Assembly (NCBI RefSeq): GCF_034702125.1
Contig: NC_085862.1
Span: 12,091,738 to 12,155,737 of the forward strand
Source of the DNA: Engraulis encrasicolus
Taxonomy: Eukaryota > Chordata > Actinopteri > Clupeiformes > Engraulidae
DNA length: 64,000 nt
Direction: 5' to 3'
The notes under the pieces were generated by a model, which saw only the letters and a program-made list of their open reading frames with translations, searched no databases and was not told the origin of the DNA. Of this stretch, positions 30,606 to 42,896 are shown piece by piece. Position numbers and translations under genes: made by a program. Position 1 is the stretch's first letter; the number at the start of each line of letters is the position of its first letter.

Positions 30606-33600
30606 GAGTGATTCTACGATTCGGCTGCGCTTTTAAGTCCATGGATTTTATTTGCCAATTCCACTAACTAGGCCTATATACTGCATCCAATGATGTTTTG
30701 GACATTAGCACTCATTTATCTTTCATATAATACAGAAAGTGTAGACATGGCATTATTTCCCTCAGCAAGAATAAATATTTAATACTGGTTTTGGGGCATT
30801 TTCATGCCGTCCTATTTTCCAAATGTCAGATTCAGTCTTCATATTAGCATGTAAATAAACTTGTTTTGCCCAAGACGATTGCAAATGTTGATTCACAGTA
30901 ATCATCACAATATGACAAAACTGTCAGAAAGACCACTGTCCTTTCCATTATACATGAAATTTGCCATTTTGTGTGTGTCCATGAAAACTGTGTTAACCGT
31001 GTCACGGTCTGAAACCCCCTCCATAAATCAGTAATGGTTTGGTCTTAGGCCATACGAATAACATCACGTGATGTCATAACCTCTTTGGCAGGATATGGGA
31101 AGACTTTTTGGTAAGTTTTGAGCTCCATCCTTCCATAATTTAATCCATTCTTTTTCATGTTCTCATAGCGGGAGAATTGCCTGTCAACTGTGTTATCAAC
31201 ATATTCATAAGAATCTGAATTAGAAATCACATGTAGAAAAACACAGATAAAGCATACAAATACATGAATTGATTAAGGTGTTGTAGTGGAACTTCTGAGG
31301 TCCTCAGTTAGCACAACACCATAAAAATGGCTGAAATGTCAAGCCGTGTCACCGTCAATGGCGTTACGCATCAGCTATGACAGTTGAGGAGTATTTTTGC
31401 CAATTTATCTCCATATTGACAGACAAACAAACAAAATAATTTGTGTTCTAGGGAGATGGGTTTGTCTGCTCTGTTTTTTCTCCTAAAAAAGTGCCGACTT
31501 GTTCCCCTGCACTGTTGACCGTAACACAGTTGAGTAACACGGTTGACTGTTTTGAAAGTGTTTTTGTGCTATTTATCCCTTATGTGTTGGAAAAATCCTA
31601 TGAACAGACACTAGGGATTATCTCTGGAGAAGGAAGTCTTTTTTAAGGAGGGTGACTAAATTCAAATCAGACGTTACAGGGATTTATAATGAAAAATGTG
31701 TCAGTCTGTATCACAGTGAATCATAAAATCCTACTTCTGAAGCTCAACAATCATATTTTCTATATCAGTTCACAGATTAATGACAACTTTATTGTTAAGG
31801 GACATAAGCACTTACAAACGTATGTTGTTTCAACTCTGTAGTATTTTTACGTATATATGTTTGAAATGACATAGTATTTGCCCATAACACTGTTGACAAA
31901 ATAATCAAGCAAATGTTCGCTTTCATTATAGTATTTATCAAATGATTTAAGATTAAGCTTGGCAATTTGCTTCTTTGGAAACTTAAATATATACACTATG
32001 TAAACATCTACAGTGAGTCCAATAAGTATTTGATCCCTTGCTGATTTTGTTGGTTTGCCTACTAACAAAGACATGATCAGTCAATAAATGTTATGATAAT
32101 ATGTATTCTAATATTGAGAGACAGAATATCAAAAAGAAAATCCAGAAATTAACTTAAGAGAATATATATTAATTTATTTCCATTTCATCGAGCAAAATAA
32201 GTATTTGATCCCCTGCCAACTGATAACAGTTCCGGGCCCACAGACCAGATGGGCACTTCCGATCAACTTGTCATCTGAACTAAAGACACCTGTACATACT
32301 AACATGCATAAAAGACACATTGAATCAGCAGAATCAGTCCATAGTATGAGTGAATCAGTCTCACTCCAACCTCACCAGCATGGGAAAGACCAAAGACCGG
32401 TCAAATGATATCAGGGACAAGATTTTAGACCTGAACAAAGATTAAATGGGCTGCAAAGCCACAAGAAAGAGACTGGGCATTAATGATCCAGTTGTTGATG
32501 CATTTCTTCCAAAATGTGAGGAATACAAAATGACTATCCATCAGCCTGTCTGGGGCTCTATACAAGATTTGACCTTTTGTAGGGAATTGATAATCATGAG
32601 AACAGAAAGAAAGCACCCTAGACCTGTACGGGATGAACTAGGCAATGATATCAAAGCTACTGGGACCAAAATCACTGAGAAAACTACTGGTAGCACTTAA
32701 TGCCACAGAGGTTTAAAATCCTGTAGTGCACACATGGTACCTCTACTTCAGAAGGAACCTGTGCAGTCCCACCTGAGGTTCACCAACGGACATCAGACTG
32801 GTTTAGGATATGATAAGGAGGTGCTGTAGTCAGATGAAACCAAAATCAAGCTGTTTGGCATTACCTAACACAATTCAATGTGTTTTGAGAAAGAGTACTG
32901 CTGTCTATGATCCCAAGAACACCCTCCTCACCAAGTGGTATCATTATGGTTTGAGGGTGTTTGTCTGGCCAAGGCACAGGGCAACTTCACACCGTCAATG
33001 AATGGATGGAGGGAGAGATATAATGTGCAATCCTGAGTGCAAACGTCCTTCCCTCCACCACTACACTGAAGGGTGGGCCATTTTTGGATCTCCCAACATG
33101 ACAATAATACACAACATACAGTCAAAGCAACGAAGGAGTGGCTCAATAAGAAGCATATTAAAGTCGTGGAGTGGCCTACAGTCTCCAAATATTAACCCTA
33201 TAGTAATTCTATGGAAAGAACTGAACCTCCCATTTGCCAAGCTACAGACAACAAACTGTTAATGTTTTAGAGATAATATGCAAAGAAAAATGGGCAAATA
33301 TATTTTCTACTATATGCACAAACATTGTCATCAACTAAAATAAGCATCTGACCTCAGTGCTAGACAACTAGGGCTTTGCCACAAAGCACTTTATGTTCTT
33401 TAGCTGGAGGGGTCAAATACTTATTTGCCTAAATTAAATACAAATAAATTAAAATATATTATTTTATGTTATTTTCTAGAATTTATTTTTGATACTCTGT
33501 CTCTCCATGTTTGAATACATATTATCATAAATTTATAGACTGATCATGTCTTTATTAGTGGGCAAACCGGCAAAATCAGCAAGGGATCAAATACATATTG

Positions 33601-33689
33601 GACTCACTGTAGGTCATTTAGTTGAAAAAAAATACTGATAATTGACATTTTGCTTTTGCCAAAAGCGTAGGCGAATCGTAGAATCACTC
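30606..33689 (-). mobile_element. GAGTGATTCT TIR element (copy 2), interrupted by Tc1-like DNA
   Basis: Both ends read inward as GAGTGATTCTACGATTCG, followed by CTACGCTTTT-like text. Flanks are ATGT and ATAT, a near-match 4-bp duplication. Removing the Tc1-like insert leaves about 1.48 kb, similar to copy 3 at 41225. It carries two frames also open in that copy: one at 31045-31230 (61 codons, one residue different) and one at 31847-32008. No transposase is recognised, so the family is probably non-autonomous. Confidence 0.88.
32011..33609 (+). mobile_element. Tc1-like transposon with decayed transposase
   Basis: 1.6 kb bounded by inverted CAGTGAGTCCAATAAGTATT and its partner, inserted at TA (32009-32010 and 33610-33611) inside the TIR element. 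From about 32381 the plus strand encodes remnants of a Tc1 transposase: MGKTKDRSNDIRDKI at the start, and later VLWSDETKIKLFGIT around the second catalytic Asp. There are several stops and frame changes. Uninterrupted copies at 41225 and 9686 give the exact empty site. Confidence 0.9.
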
Positions 33690-33702
33690 ATATAGTAACT
33701 AC

Positions 33703-34668
33703 GGGTAACACTTTACAATAATGGTACATTAATTGTAATGGAATAATGTTGGAAGTAATATATGATTTATGGTGAATTAACTCATAATTTATGTATGCAG
33801 TGATGTTTAATCTATTATTAGTCAATGAGTAGTCACTATTGTAGTCATGATGACTCACCATTAAGTAATTGTGGTACAACCAAGGTTAATTAATGGTGTG
33901 AATTACAAGTGTTAATACATCATATATTAACACTGCTGATGAAAATCCTGATATATCGATCCAATCATACATGAATCCAGCCTTAATTAATGATGCATGA
34001 GTAATAATGGAATAATGTTGTAAGTAATGTCAGCATCACCACTGTGGATAATAATCCTGCCATATAGATCCAGTCATATCTCAATCAGACCTTATGGCAA
34101 CTCCATGGAGGCTATGTGACGGCATTGTGTCAGGAAGAGTGGCAGTGATGGTTCTGTGGCATTCGAAACTGGGAGGGGGGCATGCAACTTTGTTTCATCA
34201 CCTGCAGGCTGTGGCCTAGAAGCAACCTCTCCAGGCCTACTCTCTCGGTCCCACTCGCTACACCCCCTGGCCCCTGAGGCAGTTAACACAGGGAATCACT
34301 ATACATTTTTTACTTGCTCCCATTTTAATATAACTTACTGTGTCTTGTTTCTCACTGTCTGCATTCTTTTAGTGGCATCATTAATTAAGGTTGGATTCAT
34401 GTATGATTGGATCAATATATCAGGATTTTTATCAGCAGTGTTAATATATGATATATTAACACTTGTAATTCACACCATTAATTACCCTTGGTTGTACCAC
34501 AATTACTTAATGGTGAGTCATCATGACTACAATAGTGACTCCTCATTGACTAATAATAGATTAAACATCACTGCATACATCAATTATGTGTTAATTCACC
34601 ATGAATCATACATTACTTCCAACATTATTCCATTACAATTAATGTACCATTATTGTAAAGTGTTACCC
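33703..34668. mobile_element. Foldback element with ~290-bp inverted arms
   Basis: The ends are GGGTAACACTTTACAATAAT and its inverse, and inverted similarity continues for about 290 bp each side (33703-33997 and 34375-34668). A 7-bp duplication TAACTAC flanks it (33696-33702 and 34669-34675). The roughly 370-bp centre has no convincing gene. It sits immediately beside the end of the TIR element (33689). Confidence 0.85.
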
Positions 34669-34689
34669 TAACTACGTAATGCACCATTT

Positions 34690-35270
34690 ACATCACTGAA
34701 AATCACCCTACTCCATCAGCTTCTAAAGCATCTTGAAGGAAGTGGGTCACATGCACAAGGCTTATTTATAGATTTTTCACTGGCTTTTAACACCATCCAA
34801 CCACACATTGTAGCAAACCGTCTTCAAACACGTTTTTTTGTCAGTTCAATCTTGTTGGATGGAGTTTAGACTTTTAAATTACCCCTTAGCGCAGAGCCTA
34901 TGTTAACCTCACTGTCACCAAAATTGTGATGGCTATGTCTTAATCTATTACTTAAGGCTCTCTGTACTGTCGTAGCAATGTTGTTATGATGTAGGTCTAG
35001 TTGAGAATTTTCAGCAAATAGTCAGTAGGCCCGCCGGCGACCCCATCTGCACTAGGAGCCTACCAGAAAGTCAGGGTGAATGGAGTTTTGTCCAGTCAGC
35101 TTTGCTCCTCCACAGGCTCGCCACAAGAGTGCGCTCTCTCACCCCTCCTGTTCCCCTTGTCTACAAATGTGTCGTGAGCTACAGAAGAAGAAATACCAGA
35201 ACAATAGGTCCAGTAGTCTCTATGGATAGATACGACATCTCTGTCTCCTGAAGGACAAGCTCCCTATTAT
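34690..35270 (+). pseudogene. Decayed LINE reverse-transcriptase fragment
   Basis: Frame-hopping translation gives LLKHLEGSGSHAQGLFIDFS.AFNTIQPHIVANRLQ, then RVNGVLSSQLCSS-like, and CALSPLLFPL. These are the palm motifs around the first catalytic Asp and the TGSPQG loop of a fish LINE RT. Multiple stops and frameshifts make it dead. Confidence 0.65.
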
Positions 35271-35310
35271 GGCAGAAATTGAACAGTATTTGGCTACTCT
35301 TTGCTCTCTT

Positions 35311-35556
<246 letters not shown>

Positions 35557-35655
35557 CCTGGGGGGAGGGGGGGCGGGGTATCCTTGATAGGTATATCCTT
35601 GTTCCTTGTGCGTAAAGTGATCCGGGTGGGAGTGTGTAGTGAGTTATCAGGTGAG

Positions 35656-35770
<115 letters not shown>

Positions 35771-36023
35771 GAGTTATCAAGTGAGCTGGGAGCCACAGCT
35801 GACAGAGAGGAGGATCAGTGTTACTGTCATCATCACTGTCCTGGTTTTTCAGGTTTTATTGACAAAAGGTTAGATGGCTGTGGGTATAGCATTTGAGCCC
35901 AGTTGGTTAAAGACACCGTATTGTGCCCCCAGGTATGTCTTGTTGGACAGGACGGACAGGTTTCAAAATGAGGGCTGCAGGGAGCTGATGACGCGCACCA
36001 AAGCATGATATTATAATAGTACA

Positions 36024-36209
36024 CAGGGGCGGAGCACTGGTATTGGGACAGGGGGGGGGCTGGGAGATGTGTCAGAGGTGTTGGGCCCACGAAATATCGT
36101 AGAATGGGGCCCCTACAAGATGTCAATCGAAAGCCACTGGCAGGGGACCCCCCAAGTGGTGAGGCCGGGGGTTCCTGGCCCCTATGCCCCCCCCTCTGCT
36201 CCGCCCCTG
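36024..36209. mobile_element. hAT-type MITE, left arm only
   Basis: 186 bp with CAGGGGCGGAG ends and a perfect 8-bp duplication ATAGTACA (36016-36023 and 36210-36217). The right arm near 57805 has the uninterrupted site. Confidence 0.9.
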
Positions 36210-36229
36210 ATAGTACATGTTACATAGTT

Positions 36230-37990
36230 CACGTCTGAAGAAGGGTTCTACCCGACACGTCACGGAAAAAATAACAAAATGATTGGGAGCATGAAATCCT
36301 GGTTGTACAGACTTTTCTCTCTTTTTTTATCTGGCTATTTATTGGTCCTGCTCCCAGGTCAGACGCTTGGATGTGTGAACTTTTACCTTCAACTGGTTAC
36401 ATAGTACATGATCATCACTCAACCAAACACACGTTTTCTGTATATGCAAACAAGTTTGGAACATCATTATGACCAGATGAATTATACCTCCTTCAAGAAT
36501 TGTAGTCCACATATATTTCTATGCATTCTAAAAAGAAGGAGTTCATTTTCCTTTCCATGCACAAGTTTTAACCCTAAAGCGACCAGGCACATATTTTTGC
36601 ACATAATTTCTGCAATTTTCATTAGGAAAACGTGTCCTTTTAGGAGTTTGTCAATAGGCTACATATGTTGTGCATGTTGTGAATGAATATTGTGAGGATT
36701 GGCCCATCTAATCAACACATCTGTGGGGTCTTTTATGACCCCGAGAGGATCCATAAGAGACTCAAGATTATAATTTCCATTCTGTTGTAATCTTCAAACT
36801 CTAGTTTATATATTTTGTGTCTTGGGGCAGGCTATGGTCAGCAGTTATAATATAAACATTTATAATATTAAAATAGAATTTATTTTATAAATAAATAGAT
36901 AACCCCTGCAATAGCCAATTAAACACATAGTGAGGGCATCCAAGTCGCATGTCCTCTATTATTGCTCCATATATTGTCGATATCTTGGCACACACTGGTC
37001 CGAGACACATGATAAGAATGTGTAGAAATCAATGCCGTTTTTAAATATGTCCTTATTATATAGTTGTACAAAGGCTCAAGCATCAGTTGAATCATCTCTT
37101 TGGTCTAATACATACGGAAGACACCTTTTCACAGCTGCAATGTCCAGAAAAAGTTTCAGAGATATTTGGAGTATGCATAAGCTATATGTGTGAGACATGG
37201 TTCAGAATCCCACAATAGACATGTTCCTTTAGTATTGTATGACACTCAATTCTACGACCAACATGAAACAAGACACACAGGCTCTAACAAAGGAGTAAGG
37301 CCACGCCCTTCTGTGATGTCACGCCCTTCTGTGCTCTCACCTGGTGAGTCAACGGGAAACGGACAAAAGTTCTTAAAGGGATACTGTACCATTTCTGAGA
37401 ACAAGCTCATTCTATTCTACACCTTCCTTTGAGTTAAATGATGGAGTTTTTCCATTCTCCAGCACGTCTATCCATTTTCTAGTCTGACAGCACTAACCTC
37501 CAAGCTAGCATATAGGCCTATCATTGGATAATATGGGTCCGGCTTGCAGCTAACTGGACCCATAGATTGAATGATAATACATTATGATATATACCGGTAT
37601 ATAGGCCTATTATACATAATATCATACATACAAAACTACTTTTTACTCTCTGCAGTCAGCAGTCACTAAAACAAAATAGCATGTCACAACATGCTACCCC
37701 ATCGAAAATGAGATGGCACATCTCAAGGGGCTATCCTTGTAATGATAAAAAATAATGATAATAATAATAAAAAATAAAAAAAACATGTTATTCCACATGG
37801 CTTCATAGTAGCCACATAGTAGTGAAACGAGTCCCCTGTACTGCACTCTATGTGTCCATCTCATTGTCTAATCTCCCTTCCTCACCTTCTGCTTGTGACC
37901 TCGTGATGTGAGGCAAGGCATCATTGACGATAGAAGTTTAATTCAATTCAATCTCGCAAAAAAAAGCACAATTCAAAGGTCATTATTACT
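36230..37990. other. No gene recognised in left-arm stretch
   Basis: Mostly AT-rich sequence without credible coding. GTCTGAAGAAGGGTTCTACC near 36232 followed by GACACGTCACGG resembles the 3' region of Penelope-like retroelements in fish; this is a weak suggestion. The right-arm counterpart is at 55600-57790. Confidence 0.45.
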
Positions 37991-38071
37991 TTTGAAATCA
38001 GGATGTTGAATGTGGAAAAGTGCCCCAAAAGTGCCTAAGCGGACAACGGGGAAACTTCATTGATTTGAGCG

Positions 38072-38240
38072 TGGGGGCAGCCGTGGTGTATGTAAGGGAG
38101 TTGGACTGTAGAGCGTTGCAGGTTCAATCCCCCCTCCCTTACCAATCCCTTCTTCCCACCATAGCTTATGTGCCCTTGAGCAAGGCACCTAACCCCACAT
38201 TGCTCCAGGGACTGTAACCAATATCCTGTAAAACACTTGT
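38072..38240 (+). mobile_element. tRNA-derived SINE (left arm)
   Basis: GGGGGCAGCCGTGGTGTATG with a B box GCAGGTTCAATCCC is followed by the common fish SINE body CTTGAGCAAGGCACCTAACC and CTCCAGGGACTGTAACCAAT. The partner in the right arm is at about 54600-54765, inverted. Confidence 0.85.
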
Positions 38241-38273
38241 AAGTTTCTGGCCATGCTGTGCTGGGAAACATTT

Positions 38274-38510
38274 GAAGAGTTCAGATGCAAAACCCCCTAA
38301 CTCCATTTCTGAAGACCTGCACTTCTATATTTTTAGAGAACCTCGTTGTTGGTTTGGTATACATTCATGTACTTGATAATACATATAAATAGTTATATTA
38401 CATAAATACAATTTAAAAAGTATGCAATTTTGATAGCTTTGTATTAAATAAAAATGAATTCAGATTATTTTCTGAAAAGGCACTTAGGGGGTTTTGCATC
38501 TGAACTCTTC
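38274..38510. mobile_element. 237-bp MITE with perfect 27-bp TIR, left arm only
   Basis: Ends GAAGAGTTCAGATGC... are perfectly inverted over 27 bp, with a 4-bp duplication ATTT (38270-38273 and 38511-38514). The right arm shows the unoccupied site near 54565-54585. The interior is AT-rich and non-coding. Confidence 0.92.
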
Positions 38511-38739
38511 ATTTGCTTCCTGGAGTCATAGTTTAAACATTTACGGTTACGATGTGTAGCTTGGCTTTTAGCCAACCACTCAAATATAGCACACAGTCAA
38601 TATCATTACTCAGACACACCCGCACCCACAGATTACTAATTGGCTAGCTGTTGACATTGCCAGTGGACCTGGATTTACTTTTTACACTTGGTGAATAGAC
38701 CTTTACCCCCTCACACCCACGGGCCCATGTGTCGTTTCC

Positions 38740-39460
38740 AACGTACGGAATATCAGACCTGTGCTGACACAATATTCTACACAACGACTGGTCCAGGCCA
38801 CGGTCCTATCCCGCGTTGACTACTGCAACTCACTCATGACAGGTCTACCTGCTTGTGCGCTAAAACCTCTGCAGATGATCCAGAATGCGGCGGCACGGTT
38901 GATATTCAATCAACCCAAAAGGACCCATGTTACTCCTCTATTTATTGAGTTGCACTGGTTACCGATCGCCGCCCGGATCAAGCACAAGGCATTGACCCTT
39001 GCCTACAAAACCATCACAGGAACGGCCCCAGCTTATCTGAAGGACCTACTAACGCCTTATGTTACTAGAAGAGAACTGCGCTCATCCAACACAAGCCGTC
39101 TGGCTCTGCCATCATCCAGTCGCTCTAGGTACTCCCAAGATTGTTCTCCATTGTGGTACCCAAGTGGTGGAACGGTCTCCCAGAGGCAGCAAGACTAAGC
39201 ACATCTCTTGCAGCCTTCAAGAAACAACTAAAGACCTTCCTCTTTCGAGAGTATCTACTAGACTAATGCTTGAGCTGGCCTTGCCCCAGGGCAGACTCCT
39301 GACATGATGTTTAGTTTAGTTTAGTTTAGTTACTATTGGACACCAGATGGAAATTAGCCCTTGGGCTACAATCTGGCATGTTTACATATATGTACATGTA
39401 TGTATATGTTCATTAATGTGCAATGTCCTGAACAAATAAAGTAAAGTAAAGTAAAGTTTA
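38740..39460 (+). pseudogene. L2-type LINE 3' fragment (left arm)
   Basis: An open stretch from about 38761 gives VQATVLSRVDYCNSLMTGLP, MIQNAAARLIF, LHWLPIAARIKHKALTLAYK and YLKDLL, the region after the RT catalytic core in fish L2 LINEs. It is followed by a frame-shifted end (FKKQLKTFLF in the right-arm copy) and an AAATAAAGTAAAGTAAAG tail. In the right arm (53640-54330) about 380 bp of this coding part are deleted and a solo LTR is inserted. Confidence 0.8.
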
Positions 39461-39519
39461 GTTTGTGTATGTGTGTCTGTGTGTGTGTGTACTCGTTATT
39501 TACTCTTAAAAACGAACCC

Positions 39520-39766
39520 TCTTTGCAACTGCACTTGTTGTTCTGTGCACTTTGTATTTGCTTGTGATGTTGGCTTGATTATGTCCTCTTTAGAAAGTCG
39601 CTTTGGTTATAAAGCGTCTGCCAAATGCAATGTAATGTAATGTAATGTAATGATGTTTCCCTTTCCTCCACGCCTATTATGTATCCTAGAGTGTTCCCCC
39701 TCCTCCTCGTCCTATTCCTCGTCCTCCTTCTCTTCCTCCTCCTCCTCCTCCTCCTCTTCTTCATCA

Positions 39767-39797
<31 letters not shown>

Positions 39798-39842
39798 ACT
39801 CCTTCTCCTCCTCTTCTTCCTCCTCCTCTTCCTCTTCTCTCA
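39520..39842. repeat. Retroposon tail plus (TCC)n microsatellite (left arm)
   Basis: TTTGGTTATAAAGCGTCTGCC with (AATGT)n is followed by (TCC)n at 39700-39842. Poly-Ser/Leu frames here are artefacts. The partner is at 53215-53530. Confidence 0.85.
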
Positions 39843-40048
39843 TTATGTATACAGTATTCTCACTACTAGTGTTGCCACCTGTCCCGGTTTTACCTGATTG
39901 TCCCGGTTGTTAATGGTCTGTCCAAATAATGACACGGTGTTCGGATAGCAGAAAAAGAATGCACACTCAAATGGTAATGGCTTAAACGGCATTATTTTTC
40001 TGCTCTTCGAATGCCATGAAGTTAATTATCTTATTTTATTATAGGAAA

Positions 40049-40490
40049 CAAGTGGGAGAGAGAGACAGGGGAGGATTGGGAAATGACCTCGGGCTGGAAT
40101 CAAACTCTGCATAAAAGTGCAGTGCCTCAGCCCAGTGGTGTAGTCTATGTAGAACGCGGGTATACGGAGTATACCCACTTCTAAATTTCAGGGTATGTCA
40201 GTATAGCCACTTAAAATAGATTGATCCATTGTTTTGAATAACACAAATATATACAGTATACCCACTTCAAAAATGCTCAAATATACAGTATTCCCACCAT
40301 AAAAAGTAGACTTCACCACTGCCTCAGCCCTACCGTGGCCTAACAGTAGGGCTCTCGTCCACTATGGGTCCGACCTGGGCACAATTCCTGGTCCGGGTCC
40401 TTTGCGGGCCCTTCCCCGTCTCTCTCTCCCCACTCACTTCCTGTCACCATCTTCACTGTACTGTGATAAAATAAAGTAAAAAAGACACAC
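40049..40490 (-). mobile_element. Two tRNA-derived SINE segments (left arm)
   Basis: Two copies of the GGAAGTGAGTGGGAGAGAGA..GGGAAATGACC family, at about 40049-40140 and 40320-40470. The minus-strand B box reads GTTTGATTCC and similar. Between them is an AT-rich GTATACCCACTT inverted repeat (40160-40320). The partner is at 52560-53020. Confidence 0.65.
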
Positions 40491-41224
40491 AAAAAAATCT
40501 TTTTTTTTTTAAAGTGCAGTGTCTCAGCCCCAGCTTCAGCCTTGGCTCAAACGGCCAAGGCCATGCGGAAGGCACACTTGCTCACAATAGCACCTCATCC
40601 AGAACAAGTCCTTCCAATCCTTGTCCATACACACACATCCACTCATACAGAACAAGTCCTTCAAATCCTTGTCCATACACACACATCCACGTTCACTTAT
40701 CCCTTAAAGCCTGACACAATATTAGCCCTTCTGACATTTGAAGTTTTCACTCCATCTATGATTGTTGAGGCTTGTATACAGTAGCTGTAGTCCATGTGCA
40801 GTGTGTGTACTTCTAGTGTTTTACTATGCAGTGCACATGTTTTAGTGGTAGCAGTGTGGCGCAACCAGGCCAATGACAGCTTTGACTGGGCCCGGTACAA
40901 AACCATCTAAAAAGGCCCCCTTTTCTGAATGCATACAATGTAATGAGGACCTATTTTTGGAACCCCCGACCCATCTCCCTGGGGGTCCGGGACAACTGAC
41001 CCCTTTGTCCCCTGACATGGGCACTATATATGGGCAACTGTAGCACAATGGTTTGGGAGTTGGTCAAGCGAGTGAAGGGTAACACCAAAGATTCTCTATT
41101 CTAAATTTGCATTTAAACCGTCTCTGGTAACACCTCAAATTACAGGAAAGGTGGGTAACACTTTACTTGACGCCAGTGTCATAAGCATGTCATTACAGTG
41201 TCATAATAGTGTCATGGCACAGTT

Positions 41225-42896
41225 GAGTGATTCTACGATTCCCCTACGCTTTTGGCAAAAGCAAAATGTCAATTATCAGTATTTTTTTTCAACTAAATGA
41301 CCTAGATGTTTACATAGTGTATATATTTAAGTTTCCAAGCAAACAAATTGCCAAGCTTAATCTTAAATCATTTGATAAATACTCTAATGAAAGCGAACAT
41401 TTGCTTAATTATTTTGTCAACAGTGTTATGGACAAATACTATGTCATTTCAAACATAAATAAAAATACTACAGAGTTGAAACAATATATGTTTGAAAGTG
41501 CTTATGTCCCTTTGCAGTAATGTTGTCATTAATCTGTGCAACTGATATAGAAAATGTGATTGTTGAGCTTCATAAGTAGGATTTTATGAGTCACTGTGAT
41601 ACAGACTGACACATTTTTCATCATAAATCCCTGTAACGTCTGATTTGAATATAGTCACCCTCCTTACACAAGACTTCCTTCTCCAGAGATAATCCCTAGT
41701 GTATGTTCATAGGATTTTTCCAACACATAAGGGATCAATAGCGCAAAAACACTTTCAAAACAGTCAACCGTGTTACTCAACTGTGTTACGGTCAACAGTG
41801 CAGGGGAACAAGTCGGCACTTTTTTAGGAGAAAAAACAGAGCAGACAAACCCATCTCCCTAGAACACAAATTATTTTGTTTGTTTGTCTGTCAATATGGA
41901 TATAAATTGGCAAAAACATACTCCTCCTCAACTGTCATCAGTGTTGCCAGATTGGGCTGGTTCCCGCCCAATTGGGCTGCTTAGGATGGCCGTGTGCAGG
42001 TAAAAAATGGCATCTATCAGAAAAACCTTCCCACTGCCATATAAATCAATAGAATTGGGCGGGTTTTTAGGGCGGATTTTGATCATTTTTTGGGCTGGAA
42101 ATCATCAGCCTCATCTGGCAACCCTGACTGTCATACTTAATTGTAACACCATTGACGGTAACACCGTTGACATTTCAGCCATTTTTATGGTGTTGTGCTA
42201 ACTGAGGACCTCAGAAGTTCCACCACAACACCTTAATCAACTCATGTATCTGTATGCTTTATCTGTGTTTTTCTACATATGATTTCTAATTCAGATTCTT
42301 ATGAATATGTTGATAACACAGTTGACAGGCAATTTTCCCGCTATGAGAACATGAAAAAGAATGGATTAAATTATGGAAGGATGGAGCTCAAAATTTACCA
42401 AAAAGTCTTCCCGTATCCTGCCAAAGAGGTTATGACATCACGTGATGTTATTCGTATGGCCTAAGACCAAACCATTACTGATTTATGGAGGAGGTTTCAG
42501 ACCGTGACACGGTTAACACAGTTTTCGTGGACACACACAAAATGGCAAATTTCATGTATAATGGAAAGGACAGTGGTCTTTCTGACAGTTTTGTCATATT
42601 GTGATGATTACTGTGAATCAACATTTGCAATCGTCTTGGGCAAAACAAGTTTCTTTACATGCTAATATGAAGACTGAATCTGACATTTGGAAAACAGGAC
42701 GGCATGAAAACACCCAAAACCAGTATTAAATATTCATTCTTGCTGAGGGAAATAATGCTACGTCTACACTTTCTGTATTATATGAAAGATAAATGTTTTC
42801 TAATGTCCAAAACATCATTGGATGCAGTTAATAGTTAGTGGAATTGCCAAATAAAATCCACGGACTTAAAAGTGTAGGCGAATTAGAGAATCACTC
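41225..42896 (+). mobile_element. GAGTGATTCT TIR element (copy 3, complete)
   Basis: 1672 bp, ends GAGTGATTCT...AGAATCACTC, with a perfect 4-bp duplication AGTT (41221-41224 and 42897-42900). The duplication is confirmed by the unoccupied site in the right arm (near 51874). It contains two frames shared with other copies: 41227-41520 (KQIAKLNLKSFDKYSNESEH) and 42279-42464 (61 codons). No DDE or other transposase motif was recognised. The superfamily is unknown to me. Confidence 0.92.
41939..42126. mobile_element. 188-bp hAT-type MITE inside the TIR element
   Basis: Ends CAGTGTTGCCAGAT and ATCTGGCAACCCTG, with a perfect 8-bp duplication ACTGTCAT (41931-41938 and 42127-42134). It is absent from the copy at 30606-33689. 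Confidence 0.93.

Noticed and set aside
31045..31230. 61-codon conserved frame as a host gene
   Set aside because: It occurs at the same place in two copies of a TIR transposon and lacks any recognised domain; kept as part of the element only.
39579..39913. Poly-Ser, poly-Leu and poly-Arg frames
   Set aside because: Translation of the (TCC)n tract in different frames.
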